The notes under the pieces were generated by a model. The model was not told the DNA's origin. It saw nothing but the letters and a program-made list of their open reading frames with translations, and ran no database searches. From contig CM065648.1 of NCBI GenBank assembly GCA_033220425.1, forward strand, positions 4,216,001 through 4,280,000: a DNA stretch of 64,000 nucleotides, written 5' to 3'. This stretch comes from Lepraria neglecta (Eukaryota; Ascomycota; Lecanoromycetes; Lecanorales; Stereocaulaceae). The position numbers were made by a program, and so were the translations under genes. Below are positions 43,448 through 55,927 of the stretch, in pieces. Each line of letters begins with the position of its first letter. Position 1 is the stretch's first letter.

Positions 43448-45627
43448 TTAGAATACCTGCAATGAAATGAGTTTTTAACCCAAATATGAACAATCCATAT
43501 TTACTCACCGCGCCGCCAATGATGAACACTCTTTCCTCCTCACGTCGCACCCATTGTACTACCTTGTTGGCACTTTGGGCGAGAGCGTTGCGGCTGGGGT
43601 GTGGGCCAGCGACGCAGTAAAGCTCGAAGAGCGGCGTTACCCATGCTAGAGATATCGAATCACGGCTTATACAGTGGTGGACTTTCAGGCGGGCGTTCTT
43701 CGCATGGACGCTGGCGTGGAGTGTATGGTACAAGGATAGCAATCTAATAAACGTCAGCTGCGAATAACCTCAGAAGCCTGCAGCCGGTTGGAACGGACCG
43801 TCGTCTAGCTAGCATAGTAGTAAAGTGAGGTTCATAAGAGGGCATTGTGAACTGGACGTTGCCTTTTGACTTGTAGAGGAAATGGCGGAGTACGGTGCCA
43901 GGAACTATATCCGTGGCTGTAGGTCGACCTCGTCGTACCGCAGCTTTGATGATAGACATGCTGCCGTTCTTGTCGAGCTGGTCGACTACAGCGTCTCTCA
44001 TCTTCCGCAGGTCATAGAAGCTTTCCTTCTTTGCGCTGATGAGCAGTATCGCTATCTCCTCCTGCTTACCCGACTCACTGCGGTCGTCATCCGCTTCCTC
44101 TCCGTCACTTTCCGAAGCGCTGACAAAGCTGACGTACATGTAGAGATAGCCATTCTTATTAAAGCCCGGCAAACAAAGAGGTATCCAGTTTTCCCCGCCT
44201 CCTGCTTTGACACCTCGTGCTTCGAAGAGCATGTTGAAGATCAACTGGAGATCACTGGGGTGTAATGAGTGCTTTCTCGGCCGAACAACGCTGACAAGTC
44301 TTCCGCTTGCAACAACCAGGCCGTAGAGCAGAGTATCACATTTAGTGCGTAAAAGCGTGTCATTGATGACCTGACGTTGAGACTTGCGAATTTTCAGACA
44401 TTCAAGTGCGGATAACAGAGTGGGCGGAGAACCGCGAGTAAAGGTGTCCGCAAGCGCTGATAGCAATGGCTCCGTTCCTTGCAATGGACGCCTTAGATCG
44501 GTAGACGCCCTATTCGCGAACAGATTGGTTAATGTCGGCAAAGTCAGAGTTGACAGAATCTGCATATATAAAGCCTCAAGCTGTACGCGAAGTTGCGCGT
44601 CGTTCTCGCCGAGTTTGCTGATGGCTACGAGATACAATGGTCCTTGAGACATTATCACGAATCTGGCACCAGCTGCCGTGAAGCCTTTGAGTTGGTCATT
44701 GGCTCCTTCGTAAAAGGATATTATGGTCTGTATAATGCCAATGTAGCCAGAGATCAAGTTATCGTCGCCATGGCGATTGTAGATTGGCTTTCCGGCGGAT
44801 GAGAGGATGAGGAAGTGTTTTCGCTTCAATTGCCATTGTGCTAGTTGTTGCTCTGTGACATGAAGTCAGTACTTCTGGTGGATAGTGTGGAACTGTATCG
44901 CAGTACCTTCGTTTCCGCCGTCCGGATCAACTGCGCGAATCTCATCGAACTCTCGATAGAATTCTACAGTGGCCTCATCATCTTCATATGTGACCGAATC
45001 AAATGGATCCGGTGCCTCATACTGTGTACTGAGCAGCTTCCAGGCAGGACTCCCTTGTGACGCTCCAAGGACTTCGCCTAGCAGGCTCTCAACATCTCCC
45101 CCAGCTTCCAAAGTTGGCGCATAGCTCTTAACACTCGCGGAGTCACCTGTTTCACTCCCCCCGAGTCCCTTAAACATCCTTATACTGCCGAATACACCCG
45201 CCGGCTTTGAAGGAGGCGTTGTCTCCGCAGAGGCCGCATATGTCTCTCGAGAGCCATCTTGGTAGGACTGGGTATTGATATCGGTGCGTGAAAGAGCGGT
45301 TGTCGCTGTAGATTGTAGCTGCGGTCTGGCGGACTTTTTGGATCTCTGTAGGCTGCTTCCTGGGCTGTAGTTGCCTTCCTGTAGAAGATCCAGGTTTCCA
45401 GGTCTGGGGGGCAGTGGTGGACGAGGTTCGTCTTGGTGGATGGCGCTTGGTACATGAGAGGTCGCAGAGGATTCAGCCCCTATTTGTAGGTCTCCCACTG
45501 ATGCTGCAGTCTCGTCAATGGTAGAACCGACCCCATGGCCTTCAGGCGGGGAGGGCGCGATGCTCCGGTCGGTTGCCGTGTTGCCTTCATCACTGGCGGC
45601 GGCAGACCCTTCACTATCATGGCCCAT
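43448..45627 (-). CDS. MON1: Mon1, subunit of the Rab7 exchange factor
   Basis: Four exons, complement(43448..43456, 43509..43743, 43799..44852, 44907..45627), give 672 residues. A disordered acidic N-terminus ends in [20 protein letters not shown]. The longin domains begin at [20 protein letters not shown], with [20 protein letters not shown], the family signature, and [18 protein letters not shown]. The third part carries [20 protein letters not shown] and [14 protein letters not shown], ending FIIGGAVF. The last exon is nine bases (two codons plus stop). Mon1 with Ccz1 activates Ypt7/Rab7 for vacuole fusion and endosome maturation. It shares a 350-base promoter with DOP1. Confidence 0.95.
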
Positions 45628-45980
45628 AAACGTTGAGGTTACTGACCAAGGTATTAGAGGCCGGAGGGTAATCTACCATGCCTATAAGGCATTGGTGATT
45701 GAGGATGAGATTGGAGATGGAAAGTGGAGGGGGGTGTTGCCTTGAGAAAAGAACGCTAGTGGGCGCATCGAACCACGTTACTTTTTGTTGACTTTGGGCA
45801 TTTTCCCTTTCAATCAGTAATTTTGGGGATCCTTCCCTAGACTTAAATGATGATCGCAACCCTCAAGCCACGTTATGGCTGGATAACTCGGGTATTTCCC
45901 GCTTGACACGACAACATGCATATGGGATCGAGCCACGTTACTCCTCCATGACTCGGGTATCTTCCATATAACTGTGCACT
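45628..45980. promoter_or_regulatory. Shared MON1/DOP1 promoter with three spaced repeats
   Basis: Three direct copies, all on the plus strand, of CCACGTTA, exactly ten variable bases, then ACTCGGGTAT or a close variant followed by a TTYCC-like end: 45773-45807 (ACTTTGGGCAT), 45868-45900 and 45933-45965. The halves are conserved and the ten-base spacer is not, which suggests a bipartite binding site rather than a simple duplication. CACGTT is a bHLH-like half. Confidence 0.6.
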
Positions 45981-48900
45981 ATGCCTGCCAACTCACCCCA
46001 GGCAATGCGCCCTGACTCCCCTGCCGGCCCTGAGGAAGGACTGAATAGAAAGGATAAAAACTATCGTCGATATGCCTCAAACGTGGAACGAGCCCTTTCA
46101 GTCTTCGATTCAGCGCTTCAGGAGTGGGCAGATTATATCGCCTTCTTAGGAAAACTCCTGAAAGCACTGCAATCAAAACCACCCGACACCACTGATATTC
46201 CACATAACGCTCTCGTTGCAAAACGCCTGGCACAATGTTTGGACCCAATGCTGCCTTCGGGCGTACACCAAAAAACCCTGGATGTCTACGCCTATGTATT
46301 TTCTATCCTAGACAAAGATAGCCTCTCAAAGGACCTGCCACTCTATCTACCGGGACTTTCGCCTACTCTTTCATTTGCATCGCTATCAGTAAAGCCTGCC
46401 CTTCTATCTCTATTTGAAACGTTCCTTGTGCCGCTCAATCCAAACATACTACGCTCAGCTCTCAAGTCCATCGTGCTAGCTCTGCTTCCAGGTCTTGAGG
46501 AAGAGACGAGCGAAGAGTTCGAACGGACATTTGCCCTCCTCAATAGGTTTAGGGGTTCGGTAGGGCAGGGCCTAGAAAAGAATGGCGGTGATGAGTACTT
46601 TTGGCAGAGCCTTTTCTTGTCCTCCATCACGAGTTCGAGTCGACGCCAGGGCGCTCTGGCCTACCTAACTCGAGAACTTCCTCAACTAGGAGGCCCATTG
46701 AACCCCTCTGGCAAGAAGACCCAACCCATAAAACTGCCGCCAGAGGTGGAAGCAGTGACCTCGCCAGAACCTGGGCTGCTAATTCGCTGCTTTGCTACGG
46801 GCCTACACGATGAGCAGCTCCTCATCCAAAGAGGCTTCCTTGACCTGCTAGTCACACATCTACCATTACATTCTGCTGTTCTTCATCAAAAGGTCTCACT
46901 GGGGGACCTGCAGCTATTGGTGGCAGCGGCTGCCTCCGTTGTAGCGCGCAGAGAAATGAGTCTGAACAGAAGACTATGGGCCTGGTTCCTAGGACCACAA
47001 GCTTCGATGGACACGGATGACAACGGTCCCAATTCCCCCTTATCACCAAATCCCAGCAGCACGATGATTCCTACAAACAACAGTGATAACATGTCGCAGA
47101 CAGATTATTTCGAGGAATATGGGCTGAAACCCTTGATCAAGAGCCTACTGGACATGATTGCCGACGATTCTTTACCAAGTCCAGAAAAAGCCCGGCCATT
47201 TCGAATATGTCTGTCTTTAATGGATCGTTGGGAAATTGGCGGCCTCGTTGTACCACGCATTTTCTTGCCAGCAATGCAAAGTATCTGGCAATACCAGGGT
47301 ATCGCGCCATCCAAAGAAGCATTTGCAGAGGTGTTACGCAGTGCAAGTGTCTTTTTCGACGGGATTGAAAGCGGTCTGATCTGGGGCGAGTTGAACCAAA
47401 TCATGGTTAAAGACCCAAACAACGAGCAGTCTGGCAGGTCGCTCAACGGACTTCGGACGGATGATGCGGGTATTGGTGACTATCGCGAGCCGGTTTGCGG
47501 GTTGAACACCGAGGATAGACTGGACTTAGTGCTTTTCATTGTGACAAAATTCAACGTACGAGAGGAAGAGATGCTAACACTACATATACCCCTGGAAATT
47601 TTGACCCTTCTAATAATCCAATCGAGGAGAATAACTCCCGGAACCCTTAAAGCCTTCAAGGTTGCCAGCCACTTGCTTGACTTGATACCTCAAAGAGTTC
47701 TCGCTTCGAACTCGAAGCAAAGGGTATTACCCGGCAATAGCCAGGAAATCTTGGACCGCGTCCAATCATTCTATGCACATCTAAGGGGAGGTACCGAAGA
47801 TTTGGTTCCGCCAATGCAAGATGGAGAAACCGGACCTGCCATTCTACACATTGCCAGCCAGATCGTCATCCATTGGTTGGGGTTTCCACTCCCAGTAGAG
47901 CATTTAGAGAAAGGACTGAGCTTCCTGGACAAGCTCATTCGGAAGGCCCCAGGACTGGAAAACCATGATCATGAAGGGTTGATGTCCGGTCTATTGCACG
48001 CCTCAAAAAAGCTTGCTGTCAGCGACGGTGAGGGAGACCGGGTGCCTTTTTCTAACGTTGCAGCTCTAATTTTCGCCCTTGAAATGATGAGCAACGCGAC
48101 GACTTCTAGTGTCTGGGAATCTGACCATCGAGTACGACAGATCTTGCCAGCCTTACTAACATGCCTATGGGCATATACATCGCCTTCATGGCCGAGGCAC
48201 AGTGTTGAGGCAGTCCGCTGTCTCTGGCGTATTCATGGGATATCACCGGATGAGCAGCTTGTGGAGGGGTCGATTGCCACACTATTGTTCCAAGAGAAGG
48301 GCAACAACCATCAAAAAATCCAAATCGAGGGGGCCCGTCGATTTGCCACCGTCTGGGCTCACAGCGGCTCTACATCAATAAACGACCGTCGCTCGGGCGT
48401 AAACGGTCCAACGCGAATGCCTGATGGGCAAAATGCCAGCAATTCCAGTGAGCCTCTGCTCCTTGCACGACCGTACGTATAATTCGGAGTCTTTTCTTTC
48501 CAGTTTAGACCACCGTCTGAGTCCTAAACCCCGGTACGGGAGCAATGACTTAGGCTGCGCTCCCTCAACATGCCATAAAGAGTAATGCTGACTCCGGTAT
48601 GTGCGCAGATTATTGCTGCTTCTCGACTCGTTGTCAGACCCAAAAACCGAAATCTTCACGTTTGTGCTGAGCTGGTTACAGTCCATTTCCGGTATACAGC
48701 GGTAAGTTTATGTTCACTCGTGGACTGCTACCCTTGCTCATGCTTCCCGATAGGGTTCTTGACTTCCTAGTCCTCCGCCTGCATGGGACATCGTATTCAA
48801 CAAGGCAAGGTTTTGCGGGTGATGACCCAAGAAACGTACAGGAGTGCTTGTACTACCTGCAGACAATTGTCAATCTAGTCAAGTATTCTACCCCCAACAT

Positions 48901-51785
48901 TTGGACATCGCTAGCTGGTCAGATCAATTCCGCAGCCCTTTTGAGGGACTTTCCCCCAACAAAGACATCAGCAGATGATGAAAACCTCCATACGACTAAC
49001 CAAATCTATCTGACGCAAGTATGTATGAGAGTTCTGGAGCTGTCACGTCATGAGCAAGCTGTCCACAATAGCAACTCAACCTTACGCCAGAGCTCGGTCC
49101 AGCTTTTGCAGCAAATAATTCTTGGCCCCTTTGCAGCAGCCGTCATCGAGATGAACCTTGAAGGGCTTCTCCTAGAAACCCTTTCTTGGTCTGTTGAGCA
49201 GCCAGATCTCATGCTTCAGGTGCCCTTGATGGATCTCATCTTGGCATTACTCAGAAAGCAGTCGACCAAGACAGATGCCGTATTTAACCTGCACCGAAGA
49301 AATACATCACGAGAGACCATTCGCAGCGCATCTCAGATCTCTCTGAGCACGGACAGGAGCGATAGAGACCATGTGCACCCTGAACAGTGGACGCCTCCCC
49401 AAGGGCTACTAGATTGTCTGATTCTGGGCATAAGTTCATCTAACAGTCAGCCCATCCTCGAGCATTGGATACATTTCTTAGGCGAATGCTTGCCGTTCTA
49501 TGCTGGTAATGCATTTCAAACCATCATGCCGCTGGTTGACTGTTTCAGTAGAAGCATTGAATCAGTCTTTCAAGGCTTACGAGCGACGTTCGAAGGCACT
49601 TCGGCTGGACAGCCCGGTACAAGTGAGCCCATTACCATTCTCAACGCGCTTCTTAACGGACTTGAACAAGTTCTAGCAAGAAGCCATGACCGACTAATTC
49701 AGGAGGAGGGACACACCACGGCGCTTAGGAGCCCTGAGCAAATACAGGGCTTTTTCGGCAACATGGTATCAGGCGTGTTTGCACCTGAGGCTCAGAAGCC
49801 ACGGTCTACGACGGCCAACAACCGATTGACTGTTTTGTTGTGCTTCAAAGATGCTGTGAGAGTCTCCTTCAGTATGTGGTCTTGGGGAGACGTTGGATTA
49901 GGAAGCTCATCAAGGGATGCGGCTAGCTCTGCATCTTTTAATTACACATCGCTTCGCTTGAGGAATCGCACTCGGCGGATCCTGGAGCATTTATTCGCTG
50001 CAGAGGCTCTAGAGTGCTTGGAGACTCTTGTAGAGTTCTGGTATAAGGCCGACCTAGCGGGCGGCATGGGGCAGTCAAGCACGGTGTTCAATCTGCTGCA
50101 CGCCTTGGAGGGATCAAGACCGAAAAATACAATACCAGCTCTATTCAACGCCATCTATAGTCGAACCAATCCAAATGTTCTGGACCCGGTACGCAAGTCG
50201 ACATTGACATCTGAACTGTCGGATGTTAGCCTCGCTACTTTTCTTGCAGCATACACAAGGTCAATGGAGGACGACGCGCTAGATGAAATATGGACGGACT
50301 GTATGACCTTCTTGAAAGACGTGCTCGGCAATCCTTTGCCTCACAGACAGACTTTGCCGCTATTGTTGGAGTTCACCGCGATACTAGGTGAGAAGATAGA
50401 CAACACTAACTTTGGAGAGCAACGCAAAATGCGAAGAGACATTGGAGTAAGCTGTTGCAAGAAGTTTACTTTAGTATTTTCGCTGATCGATGTAGGACCT
50501 CTTCCTTCGTCTGCTCGCAGCAACCTTCACTATAAAGCCGTTGGCATTCCCTCAGGACCCGCTAGCATCGACCAACGGCGAGAAGAGTACCCAGGAGCCT
50601 GTGGATTCCCATAGCTCGAGAAAAGCTACTGGTCCTGATGATGTGGTCGCCATCGTTGCGTCAATCTTACCTAACATATCGAAAATATTAGTCGACACCG
50701 ACCGTATTGCCGCCGCTACAATAACCATTTCTACCCAGATCCTGACGGCAACTTTTCGGTTGAAGACCTTTCCACGAAACGTCACAGCAAGCACACTCGA
50801 TATATTGAAGATTATGTCGAGGATCCCTGAAGCATCAAAGACCTGGAGAAGAGATGTAGCGGAGGCCTTCAATGATGCAAGATTCTTCTGTACGGACTCT
50901 GTGGAGCTTATTCAAGATGGTTGGATGCCGGTGCTTCGACAATGGGCAATTTTAGATAAGGACCGGATGCCAGAGCTGCTCTCACGCTTGTCGTCTCCAA
51001 CGTCCGCAGGGATTATGTTCGGCGTCGGAGCTTCCTCTGCTCGCCTAGAGGCCGACCGAAAGACGCAGCTCAACCTACGCAGAATGGCCCTCCTCATGCT
51101 ATCAGCCGATAACGATACGTTTGTCGTCAATCTGAGCGGTCTTCAGGAAAAGCTCGTTGACCTGATGACGGCCACTGCGGCTTCTTCGCCGTCATCCACC
51201 ACCCGCGCTGAGGTCTATATGGTACTGCGAGCGCTAATTCTGAAGAACTCATTAGTACATTTGGCATCACTCTGGCCCATCGTTAATACAGAGTTGTATG
51301 ATGCTCTGTCATCCTTGAACCCTACAGACACCCATGATACGTACAACCTATCGTGTGTACTACAGGCTGCAAAGCTTCTGGACACTCTATTGACCATATC
51401 GCCGGACGACTTCCAAATGCGTGAATGGCTATTCGTCACAGATACCATTGATGCTGTCTACAGACCACCCAATTGGAAACCTATGGCGCTGGCCGATGAA
51501 CTTGCCGAGTCGCTCGATACGAAGGCTGGTGCCCCTCACAGCGCGACCATACCATTGGGAAACACCCAACCTCAACAGGCTCATCAGGGGCGCAAACCCT
51601 TACTGACGTGGAACACAGTCAAGGATATACCGAAAGAGATGCTAGTTGATCGGGTCCTACGCCCATTTCTAAGGCAGTTGAGCATCAGTTCATTCGAGAG
51701 TACGTACCGAATGGAGGCTGTAGACCGAAAAGCGTGTTGCGATGAACTCCTTAAGGATCTCTTTGACGATAATATGCTGGTATAA
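45981..51785 (+). CDS. DOP1: Dop1/DopA, Dopey family trafficking protein
   Basis: Four exons, 45981..48472, 48609..48701, 48754..50446 and 50496..51785, give 1855 residues. The Dopey N-terminal domain is clear: KNYRRYASNVERALSVFDSA, WADYIAFLGKLLKALQ, VAKRLAQCLDPMLPSGVHQK, then LDVYAYVF. Helical-repeat sequence follows, with DFLVLRLHG after the third exon begins, and the C-terminal region (FTIKPLAFPQDPLA, LFDDNMLV). Dop1 works with the Mon2/Neo1 complex at Golgi and endosomes; DopA in Aspergillus is needed for normal development. The model has no break despite its length. A 93-base second exon and small introns would split it into three apparent genes for a frame-only caller. Confidence 0.93.
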
Positions 51786-52340
51786 GCCCATGAAAATTGG
51801 TTCGGGTTGGGGGAATAGGCCTTGCTTTCAGAGTATCTGGCTACGCCATGAATAAATTAGACGATACCCACTTAGCATTAATTAAAACTTTCTATCATTA
51901 TTTGGGGGTTTCAACCCCGAAGATGTACTGCAATGGGGCTCAACTTCCAAAGCATCATGGTTTACGCTGGCTAGCTTACTACTTCTTAGACCTCCTAGCT
52001 ATTAAGCATTCATTCAATCTCTGCTACTGTTGGGGCTGTCAGCCCTGACAATGTAAATCTCCGGTGCGACTGAATAATTCAAGATTCAAGAATGGGCTCA
52101 AATCCCGACTTCGTTTGATTTTACAATGGACCCTGAAATAGGAGTCGCCACTCTCGCCCTAACGATTTTCACTAGCGCCAAAATTCAAGCGCCACCCCTA
52201 AAGCTCTCCTGCGACCCGAACATTTATCCCTCCTTCAAACCACAGTCGAGCACGCCTCTTCAACTTTACACTCGTTCCAAACCGCTTCTTGCTGATAAGC
52301 TACCGACCATACAACCGTAATCACATCTTCCACAAAAGCC
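51786..52340. other. 3' region of DOP1 with two similar short stem-loops
   Basis: About 555 bases. Two related 26-base segments begin near 51899 (TTGGGGGTTTCAACCCC) and 52031 (TTGGGGCTGTCAGCCC). Both can fold as short hairpins and both are followed by ATGTA. The rest is the promoter of the next gene. A 64-residue frame at 52126-52320 is not convincing. Confidence 0.4.
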
Positions 52341-52734
52341 ATGGCCTCCAAGATCCTCGCCCCCTCAATGCGCGCCTTCCGCCAATCAGCCACCACATCT
52401 TCTTTCCAAAACTCCCGAACATTCCGCTCATCGTCACGCCTCCTCGACTCTTCCGTCGCTGCTACGCCGATAAGAAAGCCAGTCGGCGCGTTTAGGGGAG
52501 GGTAAGGGTTCCTCCACCCCTCACCGTGGCCCGTCCCTTCGTGCAGTCAGAACTTTAGCTAATAAGATTTGGTTGCACAGGATATTCGGCTTCCTCCTCG
52601 GAGCGACTCTCGCGGGTGCGGGCACCTACTACTACATCCTGGAGGAATACAAGGTCTCGAATGAACTCTTGACAGAGGATATCTATGTCAGTAGAGATTC
52701 TATTGATGAGTTGTACGAGCGTGTGGCTATCTAG
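52341..52734 (+). CDS. Small mitochondrial-type single-pass membrane protein
   Basis: Exons 52341..52501 and 52581..52734 give 104 residues. The N-terminus (MASKILAPSMRAFRQSATTS, then more R and S, no acid until LLDSS) looks like a mitochondrial presequence. One membrane segment, IFGFLLGATLAGAGTYYYIL, follows, then a short acidic tail (EEYKVSNELLTEDIYVSRDS) ending ELYERVAI. A presequence plus a glycine-rich inner-membrane helix plus a coiled tail is typical of small assembly or scaffold proteins of the inner membrane. I recognise a conserved fungal pattern (YKVSNELLTEDIY) but no named gene. Confidence 0.75.
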
Positions 52735-53624
52735 GCGCCTGGCTCAGGCGCCCGATCACTTCTTTTGCGTTGCATTTGCTTAGCACTGCATCTGTGTCAT
52801 GGGGGCCTGGCGAGCATAATATTGTACTATACCAGTGGGGGTTTGCGGGTTTCTACAAGGCCGAAAATTTCATGCTTTCGAAGAGTTATGCATAGATGAT
52901 AGAATGATTCTTTTCTCGGAGGAGATGGGTTTAGGGTTGGGGCTATAGATGGTTGTCTTTGTTGATAGACTCACTCTCAATGGCATTAATGTTCTCTCCT
53001 TCAGTAAAGAACTTGTGCTACGTTCTGGCTGGACACAGGCTGATTCATTCTTACTTGTCGATAGGCTCTACAAGCGGCGGTACAGAAGATACATACATAC
53101 GTGACGAGTTTGGAGGAGAAGGTGGATGCTATGGACAAGAAGAAGAAATGAGGGTGAACTATTTGGTGAGACGAGCGTGGGGAGGTATGTCTGGCAATGA
53201 GAAGGAGAACAAGAAGATTTTGCAGGGAGAAGAGAAATGCTTGAAAGCGTCTTTGGGGGCGATCTATGCTCATAAAGCCTACGTAGGCTCGAGCTATACG
53301 GCTCATTACCTGGGTTTGCAGCAACCTCGGAGGAACATACACGGGCGTCAGCCTCATGCTATCATCCACTCTTACATGCAGATGTACTTCATGATTCTAT
53401 CTGAGAAGTGCAAATGGAGTATCACGTCCACGATCTGAGCAATCCCCCTCAAAAGAATTTGCCCCTGGTCCTTTAACGTCCCGTTGGCGCCTTTGCTTCT
53501 GCTCTACTACATTAACTTCTCTGCCACAACAAGTTATCATGTCAATGCCGAGATGAAATCCGGATTATCTAGGCTGCAATTTGCACCGTTTCCCCCCTGA
53601 TATCCGCATTGAGATCTTCAAAAT
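52735..53624. other. Intergenic, overlapping frames of doubtful coding value
   Basis: About 890 bases. Frames of 161 residues (52953-53438, plus) and 122 residues (53001-53369, minus) overlap on opposite strands. Neither shows a known motif, splice support or biased composition, so I treat both as chance. Confidence 0.35.
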
Positions 53625-54663
53625 TTGCCAACTTTCAATACCCTTAGCAACATGCTAATCGGATTTTCTTTAGACATCCATCTCTTGAAACGGTACCACA
53701 TCCAGATCTTCACCAACATTTGGGACCGACTGCCATACGAAATTCAACAGCTGATTACCGTCATAATCGATCTCCGAAACCAACCCTCAGAACCAGACTT
53801 AACGGAATCGCTTCTCAAAGAACATCTCGACAGGAATGCTGATACATTGCCTTTGCCAGCCCTTCTACTGGAATCTCTAATCACAGTACTCAAAGCAATA
53901 GCCGAGCTTAAGGAGAGCATAGAACTCCTCAGCATTTCTTTCGCACGTCGCCGAGTCTTGGATCCAAAGCCAAGAGCACGAATCTCAAATCTCCCCTTCA
54001 GAACCCCATCGCATCCGCCGAGCTTTCTAGCGCTTTCAATTATGCTACGACCTAGCCCATCCCCAGTATCCCGCGACTTTAAAAGGTTCGCCCACCACAA
54101 ACGACCGAAAGTCACATCGTTTCGTGCATTCGAGCCCTGGTGATCGCGACCTCTTGGGCAAGGATGGCTATGCCAACGCGTACGGTGCGCAGAGGACGGA
54201 CTTTCACCCCAGCCGGATCTACGGGGAGAGGTCTGAATGTAAACGGGATGCCAGCAGCGTTAGCGCAGACGAATGGACGTTCATGGTATTGAAGCAGGGG
54301 AGTTTGTAGTGGGGATGGTGTATGTGGGATCGTGAATGGCTTGAAAGACGTTTGCTCAATTGCGAGGTGGTAGAAGAATATTTTAGCGATACTGTTATGA
54401 CTTACGGGGCTTTGCAAGATGAAGAGATCTGGAGGCTCGAGGAAGTGGACGATGTCATGAGCGATGTAGGGAAGCCCAATCCTCTGATGTCGACTGAGCT
54501 GTTAGGAGGCAATTTAAGTTGGAGATTGGTGGATAATAGGGGGATAATGGAATGTAAACAGCAGATGGTTGAATATGCGGATGCAAAATATCAGGGAAGT
54601 TCTGGTAGTATGGAGTCGATGCAGAGCTTCACACTCTTAGATCTAGCTCGGGAGCAATCTTGA
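53625..54663 (+). pseudogene. Possible orphan gene or decayed gene
   Basis: A 172-residue frame (53625-54143) contains IWDRLPYEIQQLITVIIDLR followed by a leucine-rich, acidic helical stretch (KAIAELKESIELLSISFARR). It overlaps, in a different frame, a plausible continuation (DGYANAYGAQRTDFHPSRIY, then SADEWTFMVLKQGSL), and after a stop a third piece follows (54322-54663, EEIWRLEEVDDVMSDV). The pieces read like one protein with an F-box-like beginning, yet I found no intron that joins them. It is either a lineage-specific gene I have mis-modelled or one with a frameshift near 54120 and a stop near 54308. Confidence 0.35.
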
Positions 54664-54935
54664 AAAATACAGAAGTGCCTTTGCTATGTAGGGTCAACAA
54701 AGAGTTGTCAGATCCAAATAGAGGCGTAGAGCAATGTCTTTATTTCGTGAAACCACCAAATGTCTCATGTATAATTGACGTCACAACACATTAACCCAAT
54801 GACCTCACAAATACTTCCGAGCAGCGATTTGGAACACCAACACATACAACTTACACACCCCTTTTACACCCTGCCCAGAGTCGATTTACAGTGGATAATT
54901 TGATGCGAAGACTTTTTTCAAGTGCTGCCACAATA
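54664..54935. other. Intergenic, nothing recognised
   Basis: About 270 bases ahead of the acylphosphatase gene. It is its likely promoter. Confidence 0.4.
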
Positions 54936-55540
54936 ATGTCTCAACAGCGTGTAGGTGAATTCCGGATTCGATAACATGCAATTCAGCTAATGGAGTCCAC
55001 AGATCTCATTCAAGATCCATGGTCGAGTACAAGGTTTGTCATAATCTCCGTCAAGCGTCAATTTTCTTGACATTATATCCAGGCGTCAACTTTCGGTATG
55101 TGTTTGAGTTTCTAGACAAAATTCGTAGCTGACAAATATTCTACTAGGTCTTTCGCGGTGAAAAAGGCCGAGGGTTTGAAGCTTACGGGCTATGTTACAA
55201 ACACGTCTGACGGCAAGGTACTACTCTCTTTAGGCTGTCTGCTTTCTCTTAGAATCGCACTTCGGCATTTCAATGCCACTTAGTCCCAATTATCTCTGGA
55301 GCTTATTGTTCCGGATACGCGGGACAGTACATTTCAATCTGCTAATTTGATGCAGTCTATGTTCTCCGTTTGGCTAAATCATATCTCACACAGGTGTCCG
55401 GGGAAGCGCAGGGCTCGGGAGACAGCATCAAGTCATATTTGAAGGAGCTGAGCAATGGGCCGAGTGCTGCACACGTGGTGAAAGTGGAGAAGGAAGAGAT
55501 CGGGGTCAAGGATGGAGAAGGCTCTTTCGGAGTTCAATAG
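54936..55540 (+). CDS. Acylphosphatase, five small exons
   Basis: Exons 54936..54950, 55003..55033, 55083..55095, 55148..55217 and 55394..55540 join to 91 residues, the normal size for the family. Acylphosphatase hydrolyses carboxyl-phosphate bonds of small acyl phosphates in the cytosol. The protein starts MSQQRISFKIHGRVQGVNFR, which contains the phosphate-binding loop GxVQGVxFR with the catalytic arginine. It continues KLTGYVTNTSDGKVSGEAQG, which holds the catalytic asparagine in the GYVxNxxDG motif, and ends KDGEGSFGVQ. Introns split the active-site loop twice, leaving a 13-base exon between them. No single open frame covers more than half of the protein, so the gene is easily overlooked. 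Confidence 0.92.
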
Positions 55541-55927
55541 ATTGGCTTTAGAGAAAATACCATGCTCAGAGAGCGTCAGTTGGAATGCACGTGTTGCTTT
55601 GGGGCATGCAACCCAAATAGAACCCTATATCAAATAGACCCCATGCCTTCCCCTTAATAGTATCGACATTCACACATGCAACACCTCAGGAATTGGAGAG
55701 CACCATTGCTCGTCAGATCGATACTGATAGGCATGACACAGATGGTGGCTGATCTCGATGCCAAGCCAAATTTCAAACGGAACGCGTTTGAGCCGACAAG
55801 CGCGTCTCCTGCATAAATACCCCTGACACTTGGCCAAAGCTCGAATCCTTCGTGTGATGCTCGAGATAATGAGCATTGCTCTGATAGCCAGTGCTCCGAA
55901 GACACTTTCAGCTTCTAGTGTCCCATC

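Noticed and set aside
52953-53438. 161-residue plus-strand frame
   Set aside because: It overlaps another frame on the opposite strand, has no motif and no splice signals, and lies in 3' flanking sequence.
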